From Ambrosia x helenae (taxonomy: Eukaryota > Streptophyta > Magnoliopsida > Asterales > Asteraceae): 64,000 nt of DNA. Each line of letters starts with the position of its first letter. The first letter of the stretch is position 1. A program made the translations under genes and the position numbers. Below, piece after piece: positions 10,852-23,115 of this stretch. The notes beneath the pieces were generated by a model. It worked only from the letters and a program-made list of their open reading frames with translations, had not been told where the DNA came from and searched no databases. Location of the stretch: NCBI GenBank assembly GCA_030844895.1, contig CM061231.1, positions 31,195,149-31,259,148 of the forward strand, read 5' to 3'.

Positions 10852-12818
10852 TACATTATAAAGGAGGAGTGATGTACCATATTGGAATTTTGACATGGGT
10901 ACAATTTTTAAAGCAACAAGTATAAGAGAATAAAGTTTATTTCATAAGGGTATTATAGGAATATTGGGGACAATTAAGACACTTAGAGGGTTAGTAGAGT
11001 AATTTTATCTTTTGTTTTTAGTTAAAAGCTAAAATATCATTCCAATAATACCCCTAACTCCCTTCACCTTCTGTGTTAGGCCATATGAAGAGCTCTACTA
11101 ATCAATTATTCATTGATTGTGTTTTATTTATATTAATCATTCATAACAAATTCTATTCCATTCCATGAAGAAACTTCCACTGATAGTATGGAGAGTTTTA
11201 TCTTCATATTATCCATGGGTACTCTCTCTCTCACACACACACACTCTCTGTATTGTTTATTCTCGTCATTCCGTTACTCGTATTGCGTAATTTAGGGTAT
11301 AAAGTTTCATTATCTTGTTTACTGTTTTTCAAATTATTATTACAGCTTGTTGAATCTCTCTGTACGTGATAATCAGATTCTAGATATGTGTGTTAATTAG
11401 AGTTGCTTTGATTCGCAGGTACATTTTAGCTATTTTTGGAGTCTTTCTAAATTCTAACAACTAAAAATACTTTGATTCAACTAGCTTGTAATTTCATTCT
11501 TTATGAATTCTTTATTGGTTTTATCAGCTATATGCACTACATCTCAACTTATAAAGTCTGAAATCCAGAACTTAGTAACACCAAAAGCTGAAATACATAC
11601 AGTGCATTTTTCTATATAGTTTATGATTTATGAACACATATTTGTTTTGCTTTATTTTTAGTATGAAGAAAAAATTGAAATGGAAGGCAATTCCTTTTCA
11701 TTCTATATAATAAACTTTTATAAGAACTTAAGTCAGTTATATCCTTAAGTGTTAAAGTGGAAACAAGAACTTCTAGAGTTAATTGCATAATCTCACAACA
11801 ATAGTCATTAAGTCATTTGCTTATTCTTTTTTGCTAATAAAATTAATCTATGCATATAAGCATGTTTAGTTGTTTACACAAGAAAAAAAAAACATGCAAG
11901 TTAAAATTTAACTCCATGCCTATTAAAACTTTTTAGCTTATTCTTGTTAGGTCCCAAGCCCGGATAAAAAGATGAGGGTGTATAATAATGAAATTCGACA
12001 AAGGGCACCGAATTTCATTTAGCTTTGGGCTTTAAAAAAGATCGAGTCGCTCCTGCACAGAATTCAGGTAATGTTTTATGATGATAGCTTCACGATTTTT
12101 CAATATACTACATTGTTTTTGTTTCTTGATTTTCCATAGGATCATCAAAACATGAAAAAAAGGAAAACGTATCGTATGAAAATCCAACAAGACTTTAAGA
12201 AACTAGAAATGGCATGTCATGTCATAATATAGCTTCATTATTGTGTGGTTTGGGGATTTCGGCAACAGCCTGTATGCCGCTCATATCAGCTAACTTGTGT
12301 TTGGTTATGTTTTATATTGGGTTGTGACCATGTAGCCCATTATTTCTTAGTTTAATCATCCTATTAATGGTTTCATATGTTTTTTCATATTATCATATTT
12401 TCTCTAATAGACCTGGTTCATAGACAAAAGTAGAGCATACAAGTGATCTAGAGTTCTATTAACAAGTCAACTCGGAATGGGACAACGGGTGAGGTTATAA
12501 AAAATCTAGCAAGTAATGTGTCTAGATAAGGTCTAGATTTTGCATAGGAGAAGCCGTTAGGACTTTTGACTTCGGAGGACCCCTATATCTTGAATTGTAG
12601 GTGTGGACACGTTTATTTCTTGAATGCACGCTGACTTTTGTAATCGTCATTTTGTTTATATCAGAAACACTATTCGCTTTGTTGGTATTAAGTTGGTATC
12701 AATACGTCGATTTTGGAGAAAAAAATGAATTATTATTTGGGCCCTTTGCCTACTATTTTGTTGGTATTAGTTCAATATAATCGGGACACCCGCCGCAACG
12801 CGCGGGCATTCCCACTAG
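10852..12818 (+). mobile_element. Probable second Helitron, 3' end at 12818
   Basis: Positions 12783-12818 form another Helitron-type 3' end: a GC-rich hairpin (CCCGCCGCAACGCGCGGG) and then CTAG|T. The 5' end could not be fixed; the interval back to the previous Helitron end is AT-rich and non-coding, with a CT/AC repeat at 11220-11250. Only the 3' terminus is well supported. Confidence 0.45.
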
Positions 12819-13252
12819 TAATACAAAAACCAAATGGATTAGATTAATCAATAATTATAGGGGTGGGCTAAATGCACCCCCTTTTTTTACTTTTTACACC
12901 CCCTTTCCAAAAAATCCATTCTAAATTTTTTTAAATTTCACCCCTTTAATAAAAAAAATTTTATACTTGTATTAATGCAACTTTTAAAAACTTAGAAAAT
13001 GCAAGGTTAGAATGTATTAATTTAAAAACTTTAAGGGGGAGTGTAACTAGTTAAAAAAAAAGAAGTGCAAACGTTATTTAATAAACCATTTTCTATAGAA
13101 CATTTAAGCAATATAATATGGTCTAAAAAACTATTAAAAATATCATGCAACAAAGGTTTTATAATCAATGACGAAACTTAAACATTTATATTGTGGGCCG
13201 GAAAATATATGTTTAGTTGGGACTTTTGGATTAAGAGTGATTCTATAGCAGG
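12819..13252. other. AT-rich spacer
   Basis: Contains a block beginning TAGGGGTGGGCTAAATGC (12858) that resembles a hAT end, but no partner end or target duplication was found. Confidence 0.35.
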
Positions 13253-13345
13253 TAGGGCTTCCAGCGATCTGAATCGTACCAGCCATCGTAGTCTATTTCT
13301 ACATTGTCAGTTTCTCTGAGATCCAAGAGATATTCTTCTTTTCTC
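13253..13345 (-). pseudogene. Orphan coding-like fragment, unidentified
   Basis: On the minus strand an open run of about 30 codons ends in a stop at 13255-13253 and reads, in part, RETDNVEIDYDGWYDSDRW. The composition is protein-like, rich in D, Y and W, unlike the AT-rich surroundings. I do not recognise the family. It may be the last exon fragment of a gene captured by a transposon. Confidence 0.3.
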
Positions 13346-13879
13346 TATTAATACATACTTTGTTTACAGATTTCAAGTTGTTTTTGTAATAACATATTTT
13401 ATATAAATTTCAAAAAAATGATTAAATAGTTAATAATGAAGGCATAATGTTTTAAAACGATATTTTGAAATAAGATATGGTTAAATACATTACACTTTAT
13501 TACTATTATTTTTAGTAACTTTCTTGAAAATTTAAACTTGGAAATATAATACGATTGGGTAAAATAAGAAATAGGAAAAAAATTGGGCTTGCAAAATCGT
13601 AACAAATGACGCAACATCCATATCTATAACTATAATCTATTTAAAGATAAATGTAATATTGATGGTTTAAAGGTAAATGTAATATTGATGATCAGTGAAC
13701 TTTTTATGTGCAAACATATGTACTAAATTTTCTTCCTTCCTTTAATGGTTTAATGAATACACATGCTTTAATTCATGCAAGTAAAGAGCAATAATAGGGT
13801 CAACATTCAACATGGTTGAAATCTTGAAAACCTTCTCAAATTCAGGAAAATCTTCAAGATTGGTAATGGCACCATAATT

Positions 13880-14095
13880 ATGGACAATCAAAAACTTGAG
13901 GAGCTTTATATGCAAGCTTGTTCATGGAAAAAGCTACAACATAACATGATTGTGGCATACACATCCCTTCATACTCAAGCCACATTTATGATTTTTCTAG
14001 TATGTTTATTGGGAACCATTGGCATCATCATTATCATCCATTCATTCATGTACACTCTATTTCATCCCCAACATATAAAAAAGAAACCAAAGTAA
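13880..14095 (+). CDS. Small one-pass membrane protein candidate (71 aa)
   Basis: An ATG-initiated single-exon frame of 71 codons. Residues about 33-58 are strongly hydrophobic (FMIFLVCLLGTIGIIIIIHS), giving one predicted membrane segment. The N-terminal part is mildly charged and the C-terminus is basic, ending in KKKPK. I do not know the family and there is no neighbouring gene that hints at a role. An open frame this short in AT-rich DNA may be chance; base composition slightly richer in C than its surroundings is the only point in its favour. Confidence 0.25.
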   Translation: MDNQKLEELYMQACSWKKLQHNMIVAYTSLHTQATFMIFLVCLLGTIGIIIIIHSFMYTLFHPQHIKKKPK

Positions 14096-14963
14096 TATTC
14101 CAAAAAAGAGCTTTGTTTTTCATCATAATGGAACCAACTAATCATACTCACAACAAACATGATATAAAACTATAAAGAAGTGTTTGCTTAAACCGGTCTA
14201 GTAAAAACACTTGGCATTAAATAAACATTTTGATAAAGAACCCATGTTTTATCACTTGTCTATAAATCTTTCTAATGGAAAATAGTTGTGTATGAGAAGA
14301 AACTCCATCTTGATTATTTGCTTTTAGAATAAAAAAAAAAAACAAGGCCCACATGATGATGACACTAGAAAAAGCCAATTTACACAACCAACTTCCTCTA
14401 CAATCCATTATCTTTAGTTTTAGAGCAAACTCACCACTATCTTCTAACGGCAAGCTTACAAGTCAAAAAAGCTTTGGTTTATAATGATTTTAAAAGATGA
14501 AGCATGACAATAATTGTTCCTAGTTTCCCCACCTAAAAGTCCATAGCTTCATACCTTCTACACTCATTACAAAAACATAATTATATTCCAATATTTAAAA
14601 TCACTAGCCTTTTTATATTTTATACACTAGTTCAGTCTCGTGATTCCGCCACGCATTATATGGAAAAGCACATATTGGTTGGGAAACTTGACAAGTGACC
14701 ATTATTAGGGATGAGGCGTTACCAGAATTGGTCATTGGTACCCCACTACCAGCACAGTAACACCGTTGCCACCCATGCTGATTATGGTCCCGTGAACCAA
14801 AATCTGGTTGTAGTTAACGGGCTGGTACTATGAGTTTCCCTCTTCCATTTTGTCTTTTTCTCTATTTCATTTTCAGTGGAGTGCTGCCACAAAAAAAACT
14901 GTTTCAGTGAAGTGATGTGACAATGTAGGATTGGTAAAAATCAGTGAAGTTGAAAAAAAACTT
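14096..14963. other. Intergenic, nothing firm
   Basis: A minus-strand hydrophobic frame near 14250-14420 lacks a convincing start and is not called. The rest shows no coding or repeat structure. Confidence 0.35.
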
Positions 14964-15292
14964 ACGCTATGTTCCCGAGTTTAACAAATGAAGGAAAAGA
15001 AGGGAAAGAGAATTAAGGAGGGAAAAGAAAGAGAGTGGAAAAAAGATTTAATTAATTAGTGTGTTCCCGAGTTTGAAGGAAATTGAGAGGAAAGTAAGGA
15101 TTTTATGTTTAAAATATTATTTCCTTTCAAATCTCTCCAATTTGGAAGGATGAAAAATGAAGGAAATGAACCAAAAATTTCCTTCCGTTCCCCTCCCTTT
15201 CTATCTTAAAAAAAACTCTAGAACACGATTTTTCTAAACATCCTTCCAAATCCTTTCTTTTCCTTCGTTAAATGAAACTCGGGAACACAGTT
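14964..15292. mobile_element. MITE with TTCCCGAGTTT inverted ends
   Basis: The left end CTATGTTCCCGAGTTTAAC matches the inverted right end CTGTGTTCCCGAGTTTCAT, and purine-rich GGAAAAG blocks inside each end are also mirrored. It is about 330 bp and non-coding. No clear target duplication could be read, so the superfamily is open. Confidence 0.65.
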
Positions 15293-15961
15293 TTAGTGGA
15301 GCACCCCGCCCCCCTTATCTAAAAAATATATAGGATAATTATAAAGTTTTCAACTATTTAATTTTGATTTCTTTGAAATGAAAGTTATTGAATTAGAAAG
15401 GCAAAATCTTTTTGACAAAAACTCAAAAAGCCATTGTTTGTAATTGTCAACCCACTTTGAAGATGGGAAAATAAGACTTTACATCTTGTTTTGCAAAAAA
15501 TAGCCCTCCAATAGTCCGATATGACATACTTAGTTGTTACGGGTTAAGGTGATTTGATAGAATTCAAATCTTTATATTTATATTAAAAGAAATTAGTTTT
15601 TCTTTAAGAAAACTCAAGTTTTGCCTCTAATTAGACTATAAGTTATGGACTCACGCCTTCAACACCCCTCACGTTACAACACCGCCCCAACCACGCTTTG
15701 GATGACATGAAGCTTTCTGGGCATTAGCCCACTCACACCGTCTTCTGAAAACAAACAAAGGTTTAGAAAGCGTAAATAAAAAAGGATAGGTGTAGAGGCT
15801 CGATGGAAGTTGCGAACACATTTTTCCAAACCTTCATGCTTTGCGAGTTAACTATGATAGCCAATAAAAAAACATCTATGTATCTTGCCTTTTTGTTTCA
15901 ACCAATCAGCTTTTTACTCACCTTTTTATTTTGTAAAGTTTAAGTATTATGTTAGGTAATG

Positions 15962-16998
15962 TAGTGGCGGATCCAAGATTTTTTTTTCAATGGGTTTGCT
16001 GTTTTTTGTGGCCCAATCTTATTGGATCGGACATAAAAAATTTCGGTTCGGTTAGATGGTTCGTGTCAACAATCGACATATGCATGATTCATCACATAAT
16101 AAAAAAATATGACATAATAAAAAACTTCATTAGAAGTTAAAAAAAACACATAATATAAATACGATGGTGTTTGCAAATTAAAAAAAAAAAACTACCTATA
16201 GTTGTTCCCTATGAATTTTCATTTTTTTGAAAACGTCACATTACATCTTTGACCGACACTTCTTGAAAGAACTCCCTTTCGATATAACAAATGCAAGAAT
16301 CATTCATGTATCCATCACCTAAATTCCTAGCTTTGTCTCTATTCCACATATTATTTCTAACTAAATCAGTTAATTCAACTTCCATTGCAATAGATTTGCA
16401 TATAATCTCCTAAAAATCAAATGCATGAGGTAAAATTAACCATCCAAAACTGAAACAACACACAACATAATCTAACTTATTAATCTGGACCATACAAACA
16501 TTAATACACAAATCCCAGTTGCTTCACATGAATACATAAATTGTATAAACCTTCAAAACAAGCAAATCACACATAATAATTTTAGGAGTTGAAATTAAGA
16601 ATTAGTTTGTACCGTGATTCAGTTTTAACTTGATTTGGAAATTGGAAATGATGGATCAATAAAAATGAAGAATTGTATGTGAATAGAATAATAATAATAG
16701 ATGGATGTAAATTCTTGCCGTTGGGATTGCTCCAGAAGATACGTAAACCTTAAAAGGGGTTGGGTCCATTTGTAATAATTAAAAAAAAAAAAAACCGTTT
16801 ACAGCATGTTTCGAACCCAACAACTACAATTTAAAGGGTGGGATACTTAACCATTGAGCCACTCACATGATATATCAATGGGTTCATGCCAATGTTTCTT
16901 ATGGGTTTATGGCTCATTTTTCTTATATACTTCTACTAAAAATCGAAAACCCAATGGGTTCGGCTGAACCCGTACGGGTCTTCCTAAATCCGCCCCTG
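15962..16998. mobile_element. Non-autonomous hAT-type element, AGGTAATG duplication
   Basis: Left end TAGTGGCGGATCC and inverted right end CAGGGGCGGATTTAGG, flanked by AGGTAATG (15954-15961 and 16999-17006); the match continues two more bases by chance or because the duplication is 10 bp. It is about 1 kb with no transposase. The right part contains a tRNA-like module on the minus strand. The small plus-strand frame at 15949-16140 is element sequence. Confidence 0.7.
16781..16861 (-). promoter_or_regulatory. tRNA-like Pol III module inside hAT element
   Basis: Read on the minus strand: an A-box-like TGGCTCAATGGTTAA (16861-16847), a B-box-like GGGTTCGAAA (16818-16809) and a run of 14 T (16794-16781). 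This is the order and spacing of a Pol III gene with terminator. Activity is inferred only. Confidence 0.45.
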
Positions 16999-17054
16999 AG
17001 GTAATGTATAGGGAAAATTTATGAAACGAAAACATGGTACAGTGAAAAAAAAGT

Positions 17055-17402
17055 GAGAGACTGTTTGGAAATCTTTGCGTCATTAAGTGCTAAGTCATTA
17101 AGATGTTTGATTGAGTAAGAGGCTCTGAACAAGTGAGAGGACTGGCTTAGCTCGGTCTGACTCGTTGGTGGTGGAAGAGGCGGTGGTGGGTCGAGGAGGT
17201 GAGGAATGGTCGACTGAAGGTTATAAACACAGGTGAATGGATAAAAAAGTAAAAATTTCATTTAACATCATTTTGAAACTTAATGGGTAAAAGACTTACT
17301 AACTGATTCAAAGGTGTCATGTCAATGAACCAGATACACTTAATGCTGACTGGTTTAAAGGTAACATCTTAATGAAATCATGAAAAGGCTACCAAACAGT
17401 CC
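17055..17402. mobile_element. MITE with GACTGTTTGG ends
   Basis: Inverted ends GACTGTTTGG and CCAAACAGTC enclose about 345 bp that contain mirrored TCATTAAG/CTTAATGA motifs. Related in style to the MITE at 55736. The target duplication is not clear. Confidence 0.55.
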
Positions 17403-17698
17403 TGAGTGAAAGTGGTTTGGCGATGTGCCATTTACTTTATAACTTGCTAGTTAGATAAAATGAAACCATAACATACAGCCTTATAGCTCGGAGAACTTGA
17501 TGCTAGTGTCAACCAATATGTACTAGTTCCATCTCTTTACTTAAGCAAGAGGATTTATGTAATACATTCGTTTCAAAAACAAAAGATAGCTTTTAACTCT
17601 TTAATCAAGTCATAGAAGATAAATCATAAATGAGACACATTTATAACCAAAAGGTCTTTAAAACATCATAGTAGATTAAACATCATAGAAGATAAAGA

Positions 17699-18297
17699 GG
17701 GTGTTTGGGATTGAGTTTCAAAACAACTTATTGATTTATTGGTTTTTTCAAGAAACCGATAAGTCAATAAGTTGTTTGTGTAACCCAAAAGCAATTTCTG
17801 TTTTAACTTTTGGCTTTTAAGGGTGAAAAGACTGTTTTTGAGAAGCTAAAAATCCTGGCTTTTGTCTTTTGACTTTTGAAAAAAAATTACAAATCTACTA
17901 CCCATACAACCAATATTCACAATAAGTTAAGCGAAACACTAAAAAAATAATCTATTGACTTTTTGACGTTTCTCATCTCAAAAGCTAATCCAAACATTTT
18001 TTTTAAACTTCTTTTTAAAAAGTCACAAGCCAATAAGCACTTCTGACCAAAAGCACTTTTGCATTTCCAAACTGGGTGTTTGGGATTGATTATTCAAAAT
18101 AGATTATGCGTTTTGAAAAGCAGGGGTGGAGCTGCTTATAAATTATTGCGTTTTGGTAGCCTAAAAAACTAATTATCTACATTTCAAAACGCAATCCCAA
18201 ACACTAAAAACTGATTATCTGCATTTTCAAAACATAATAATCTAAAAATCAAATTCAAAACTCAATTCCAAAGAGCTTCTCAATCCCAAAGACCCTC
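17699..18297. mobile_element. Two adjacent GGGTGTTTGGGATTG MITEs
   Basis: Both blocks begin GGGTGTTTGGGATTG (17699 and 18075). The first ends near 18071 with TTTCCAAAC; the second ends at about 18297 with CAATCCCAAAGACCC, the inverse of its start. Interiors are filled with TTTTGAAAAG-type mirrored motifs. Non-coding. Confidence 0.55.
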
Positions 18298-19104
18298 AAA
18301 TTATTCATGCATGACTCAAATATAAAATATGATCAAGAACCCTTAAATTCCATTTCTAGTTATCTTCAAAACTTCAAATGAATCCAATATTGGACAAGAA
18401 TCATATAACCAAAAGGTCATAATTGACATTAAATAAAGTTAAGAGGAGTAGAAAAAAGCCATTTGGCTCAAAAGTAACACATCTTTTCCAGAGAACATCA
18501 GAGAATAACCCCTCAATCAGTTTTAAGTCAAACTCAAATCCCTAATCTGCACCTAAGGAATATGAATCTAGCTCTGCCAAATGCAGTTTGTGGCATTATC
18601 CACTACCCATCTCTTTTACCTTGTCCATGTGGCTTGGGTTCTTAGGTAAAGTCTTGTCATGCAACATTAATCAAGAAAAAGAACAAAACCAAATCTTGTT
18701 CAAGATTTATTAGTTTATTTGTTTATTTCATGTCAAGAATCTTCTTGTTGGAGATGAAAGATTGGAAAAAGGTTGTGTAACTTGATGTTATTAATAATAA
18801 TAATAATTTTATATGGTAAAAATTTATAAAAAACTATATGTACTTTTTTTTTTAAACCTGTGGAGGCAGGAAGGCAAGGGTCAGAAATCACCATCATTGT
18901 CTCTGTTTTTTTAACCTGTTGGGAATAGGAATAAGCCTGTAAAAAGCAACTTTTGGGGTGGAACGTACTCTTGTTTGTTCTAAAAACAATTTAAATAATA
19001 TACATTGTCCTTTTCATTTCTTTCAACTCATCAATAATAATCTATATCTAGTGTCTCCACCATTTAGTGGAGTGCCGTGAGTAAAATAAAGATAAGAGCG
19101 TCAT

Positions 19105-19690
19105 CCCATTTGGTTTTAAGTTCGAAATTAATCAAGAAGTTTTATCGTAGTGGGTTTTCAGGCAAGATTTTTTCTCAATTTAGTGACTTGTTGGATTTGG
19201 GTTGCTCAATACGCAACCATTGTACACGCTAACAGTTCAAGTAATATTTAGTTGGTCGTTAAAAAATCTATACGTATTAAGAAACCAACAAAAGACGGAG
19301 CGAAAGCAACTTTTCATAAAAATTCTAAGACCAAATGTAGAGTTGAATTCATCTCTCTACTCACTTTCAAATAAAAACCAAACTTATTTGGTCTTAAGTT
19401 CGAATCAATTCAAAGGAATTTTATAGTAGCGGAATTTCAAACGACAGGTTTTTTCCTTAAATTAGTGATTTGATGGACTTGGACTGCCTAACGAACAACC
19501 ATTTATCAGTATTAACCCACTGAGAGTTCATTTATCAGTATTTTGTTTCTAGTTAAAAAAATATATATATATATATGTATCAAGAAACCAACAAAAGAGG
19601 GACCAAAAGCAACTTTTCATAAAAATTCTGAGACCAAATGTACAGAGGACTTCATATCTCAACTCACTTTCAAATAAAAACCAAGCCCAT
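19105..19690. repeat. Tandem duplication of SCPL45 upstream region
   Basis: A unit of about 300 bp is present twice (about 19105-19390 and 19395-19690) with clear divergence. The copies share, in order, a TTTTAT(C/A)GTAG block, a TAGTGA(C/T)TTG block, CAAGAAACCAACAAAAGA-like sequence and CTCACTTTCAAATAAAAACC. It ends about 230 bp before the start codon of the carboxypeptidase gene and so may duplicate promoter elements. Confidence 0.7.
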
Positions 19691-19836
19691 GCCCACACAC
19701 TCACATTCTCACCATTTCCACAGGCCTGCAAATGAGCAATAAAGCTTACCCCTTATAATCATTATAAAAAACAAAGCATGCACACCATTTGTTTTGTTTA
19801 TCTTCCCCACTGAAGAACTGAACAATAATAATAATA

Positions 19837-19846
19837 TTTTATAAAC
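19837..19846 (+). promoter_or_regulatory. Possible TATA box of SCPL45 gene
   Basis: TTTTATAAAC lies about 70 bp before the ATG at 19918. The position is compatible with a short leader. Other A/T-rich choices exist nearby. Confidence 0.3.
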
Positions 19847-19917
19847 AATTTCATATGCTTCATGCCCCTCTCCACTCACCATAACCATTACCACTACTAG
19901 TTAGTTTGATCAAGAGT

Positions 19918-22900
19918 ATGACAATGGCTGCAATGGTTCTGTTTCTTCTACTGTCTGCTTTCATTGTAGTGAATGAAGCTTCTCCATTAGCTGAACATGA
20001 CAAGATCATCAAGTTACCTGGACAACCAACAGTTGGATTCCAACAATATTCAGGCTATGTCACTGTAGATGCAAAGCAACAAAGAGCTCTTTTCTATTAC
20101 TTTGTTGAAGCTGAAGTTGATCCTGTTTCAAAGCCATTGGTTCTTTGGTTGAATGGAGGTAAAGAAATCAAACATACCCCTGTTCAAGAATGATGAAAAA
20201 AGCTTCTTCTTTTTTTTTTTTTTTTTTAAACTAAATTTTCATTCCATGACTGACTGAGAAAATTACGTCAAGATAGCGGGCAGACGGTCAACTAGCTTAG
20301 TTATGTTATGAATATTATTATTATTATGTTCACTTTTTATAAAGTTTTTTTTTTTTTTTCCAGATTTAAGTAAATAAGTTGTGAATAATATTGTAGGGCC
20401 TGGATGTTCATCACTAGGTGTTGGAGCATTTTCTGAAAATGGACCTTTTAGGCCAAATGGTCAGGGTCTGATAAGAAATGAGTATAGCTGGAACACAGGT
20501 AAATAAAATCATTATTTGATGAAAAAGATTATACCTTTTTCAAGATTAATGAAATAAATTAACAATTTTAAATTTTATTTGATGAAAAAGATTATACCTT
20601 TTTCAAGATTAATGAAATAAATTGACAATTTTAAATTTTATTTGATGAAAAAGATTATACCTTTTTCAAGATTAATGAAATAAATTGACAATTTTTAATT
20701 TTATTTGATGAAAAAGATTATACCCTTTCCAAGATTAATGAAATAAGTTAACAAGTTTTAATTTTTATTGAAATATGTAGAGGCAAACATGCTGTATCTA
20801 GAGACACCAGTTGGAGTAGGATTCTCTTATGATGCATCAAACACATCAGCTTATGAGGTTGTAACTGATGCCATAACAGGTATTTGTGTTTGTGTTGCAG
20901 CATCTACTTTACATAGAACTATTTGTTTAGTTATATGTTCTTTATGCTCTCTAAAAAGGTTTATGAGAAAAAGAACAAGCCCTTTTTTAGAACCATAAAA
21001 AGGTGATCTTTTCTTTTTAATGTTTATACCTTCAAAAGAACATTATTAAAAGTTGTTATCTTCATTTTATTGTCATCTATTAATGCAGAAAAAAGATGGC
21101 TTCTTATTCTTATTGTTCTTCTTTTTCCCTTTTCTAAATCTTTTTTTTTTTTTTTAATTTAAAGCCAGAGACAATCTTGTGTTCTTGCATAAATGGTTCT
21201 TGAAGTTTCCTCAATATCAGCAGAGGGATCTGTTCATAACAGGAGAAAGCTATGCAGGTAATCATTACATGATTTGGTACATAATATTCATTAATTTCTT
21301 GAATTTTCAATGAAAAATCAATTTTTTTTATATATTTATTGTATTTTTTGGATTACTATAATCAGGTCATTATATACCACAGCTAGCAGAACTTATGGTT
21401 AAATTCAACAAAAAGCAGAAGATCTTCAATTTAAAAGGAATTGCTGTAAGTGTTTTAAATGAACCCATGTTATTGTGTTTTGTTGTTGCATATCAGACAA
21501 TTCTGTACAACAGAAAGAACAAAAAGGACATAATTATGAATTTTCTATATATTATTAAGCTGTAATGTTTGACTGTTTTTTATATTTATAATTAATGTTC
21601 AATCTGTTCTTTAACCTTTACAGAATTAAACAGCCAAATCAAATTGTGTTATAACTACTAGAATATGGATAAAATTGAATGTAAAATAATAATGATAGTT
21701 ATGTTGATTATACATCCACAAAGTACAAGATTTGACTTTTATAAAGTCAAACTAACTTTATTTTTCTGTGTTGGCCTGTTTTGACTTTATAAAGTCAACT
21801 CATTCTAATGCATCTTTTGTTTTCTGCATTGATGTCAATATGCAGTTAGGAAATCCAGTTTTGGAGTATGCTACTGATTTAAATTCAAGGGCGGAGTTTT
21901 TTTGGTCTCACGGTCTTATATCGGATTCGACATACAAATTGTTCACTTCTGCATGTAATTATTCGCGCTATGTGAGTGAATATTATAGAGATTCGGTTTC
22001 ACCAATATGCTCAAAAGTTTATAGTGAAGTAAGCCGAGAAACCAGTAGATTCGTGGACAAATATGATGTCACGCTAGACGTTTGTATTCCATCGGTACTC
22101 TCACAGTCCAAGATCATTGTTCCTCAGGTACATTTAAATTGCTTGTGAAAAAAATCCTACTTTCATATTAAAAAAGTTCCTTTATTATATAAAAAAACAA
22201 CTTGATTTAAAAGTTTGTTTCTCTCAAAAAAAAAAAAAAAAAAAAAAAAACTGAAAGTACATATCTTTATACACAATGTTCGCCTTTTGACGCCCGTATA
22301 GAACGTCACAAAGATCGTGAACTTATGTTGTGTTTTTTCAGCAAGTAACGGAGAGGGTTGATGTTTGTGTGGAAGATGAAACTGTTAATTACCTTAACCG
22401 ACGTGATGTCCATAGAGCGTTGCATGCACGTCTGGTTAGAGTGCGAAAATGGGAAGTTTGCAGCAAGTAAGTTTCTGTGTATTATTTCGCCGGCCCATTT
22501 CACTTATAGATATCTAAATCTATACTTATTTAAAAAAAAAAATTGACCCGTTAACAGCATCCTGGATTATGAACTGCTCAACATTGAGATACCTACAATC
22601 AACATTGTCGGATCACTTATCAAAGAAGGGATTCGTGTTTTGGTTTATAGGTAAACATGCGTGTTCTTGATTTGTTAAAATTCGTACGAATCAAGTATGA
22701 ATTATAAATTATTGATTTTTTGTGTGAAATCTGTTTTCTTGATTTAATGTAGTGGCGATCAAGATTCTGTAATTCCACTGATGGGCAGCCGGGCTTTAGT
22801 CAATCGACTTGCTACAGAACTGGGACTCAAAACAACTGTACCATATCGCGCTTGGTTCGAGGGTCAACAGGTAACAAACTAGTAGTCTTACTACTGATTT

Positions 22901-23115
22901 CATAGCGCGCATATAATAATATAAACCATATGCAATATACATTATAATTGATGAATATTATTCAGGTTGGAGGGTGGACTCAAGTGTATGGAAACATATT
23001 CTCATTTGCAACTGTACGAGGTGCGTCGCATGAAGCGCCATTTTCGCAGCCTCAAAGATCATTGGTGTTATTTCGGTCGTTTCTAAAGGGAAATCCCTTA
23101 CCCGAAACGTTTTGA
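19918..23115 (+). CDS. SCPL45: Serine carboxypeptidase-like 45, secreted peptidase
   Basis: Serine carboxypeptidase (peptidase S10), predicted to cleave C-terminal residues in the secretory pathway or vacuole. Ten exons with GT-AG introns: 19918-20158, 20397-20498, 20781-20879, 21165-21257, 21366-21445, 21846-22127, 22342-22466, 22558-22650, 22753-22870, 22966-23115. They join to 1383 bp, an open 460-residue protein, the usual length. The ATG at 19918 is chosen because it opens a hydrophobic signal peptide (about residues 1-25). Visible landmarks are LWLNGGPGCSS across the first junction, the catalytic serine in GESYAG (Ser176), the aspartate region GDQDSVIP (about 373-380) and the histidine in GASHEAPF (His433). 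From memory of the family the closest match is Arabidopsis SCPL45; whether it acts as a peptidase or acyltransferase is not testable here. Intron 2 carries a 63-bp tandem repeat. Nothing looks broken. Confidence 0.95.
20515..20766. repeat. 63-bp tandem repeat, four copies, in SCPL45 intron 2
   Basis: Units start at 20515, 20578, 20641 and 20704 with TTTGATGAAAAAGATTATAC and are nearly identical. The array ends just before the exon 3 acceptor. Confidence 0.95.

Noticed and set aside
14217..14453. 78-codon minus frame with a hydrophobic segment
   Set aside because: No ATG at its start, A/T-rich, no family signature; left uncalled.
19906..19917. Earlier TTG-initiated start for the carboxypeptidase
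   Set aside because: Non-ATG starts are rare in plants, and the ATG at 19918 gives a normal signal peptide.
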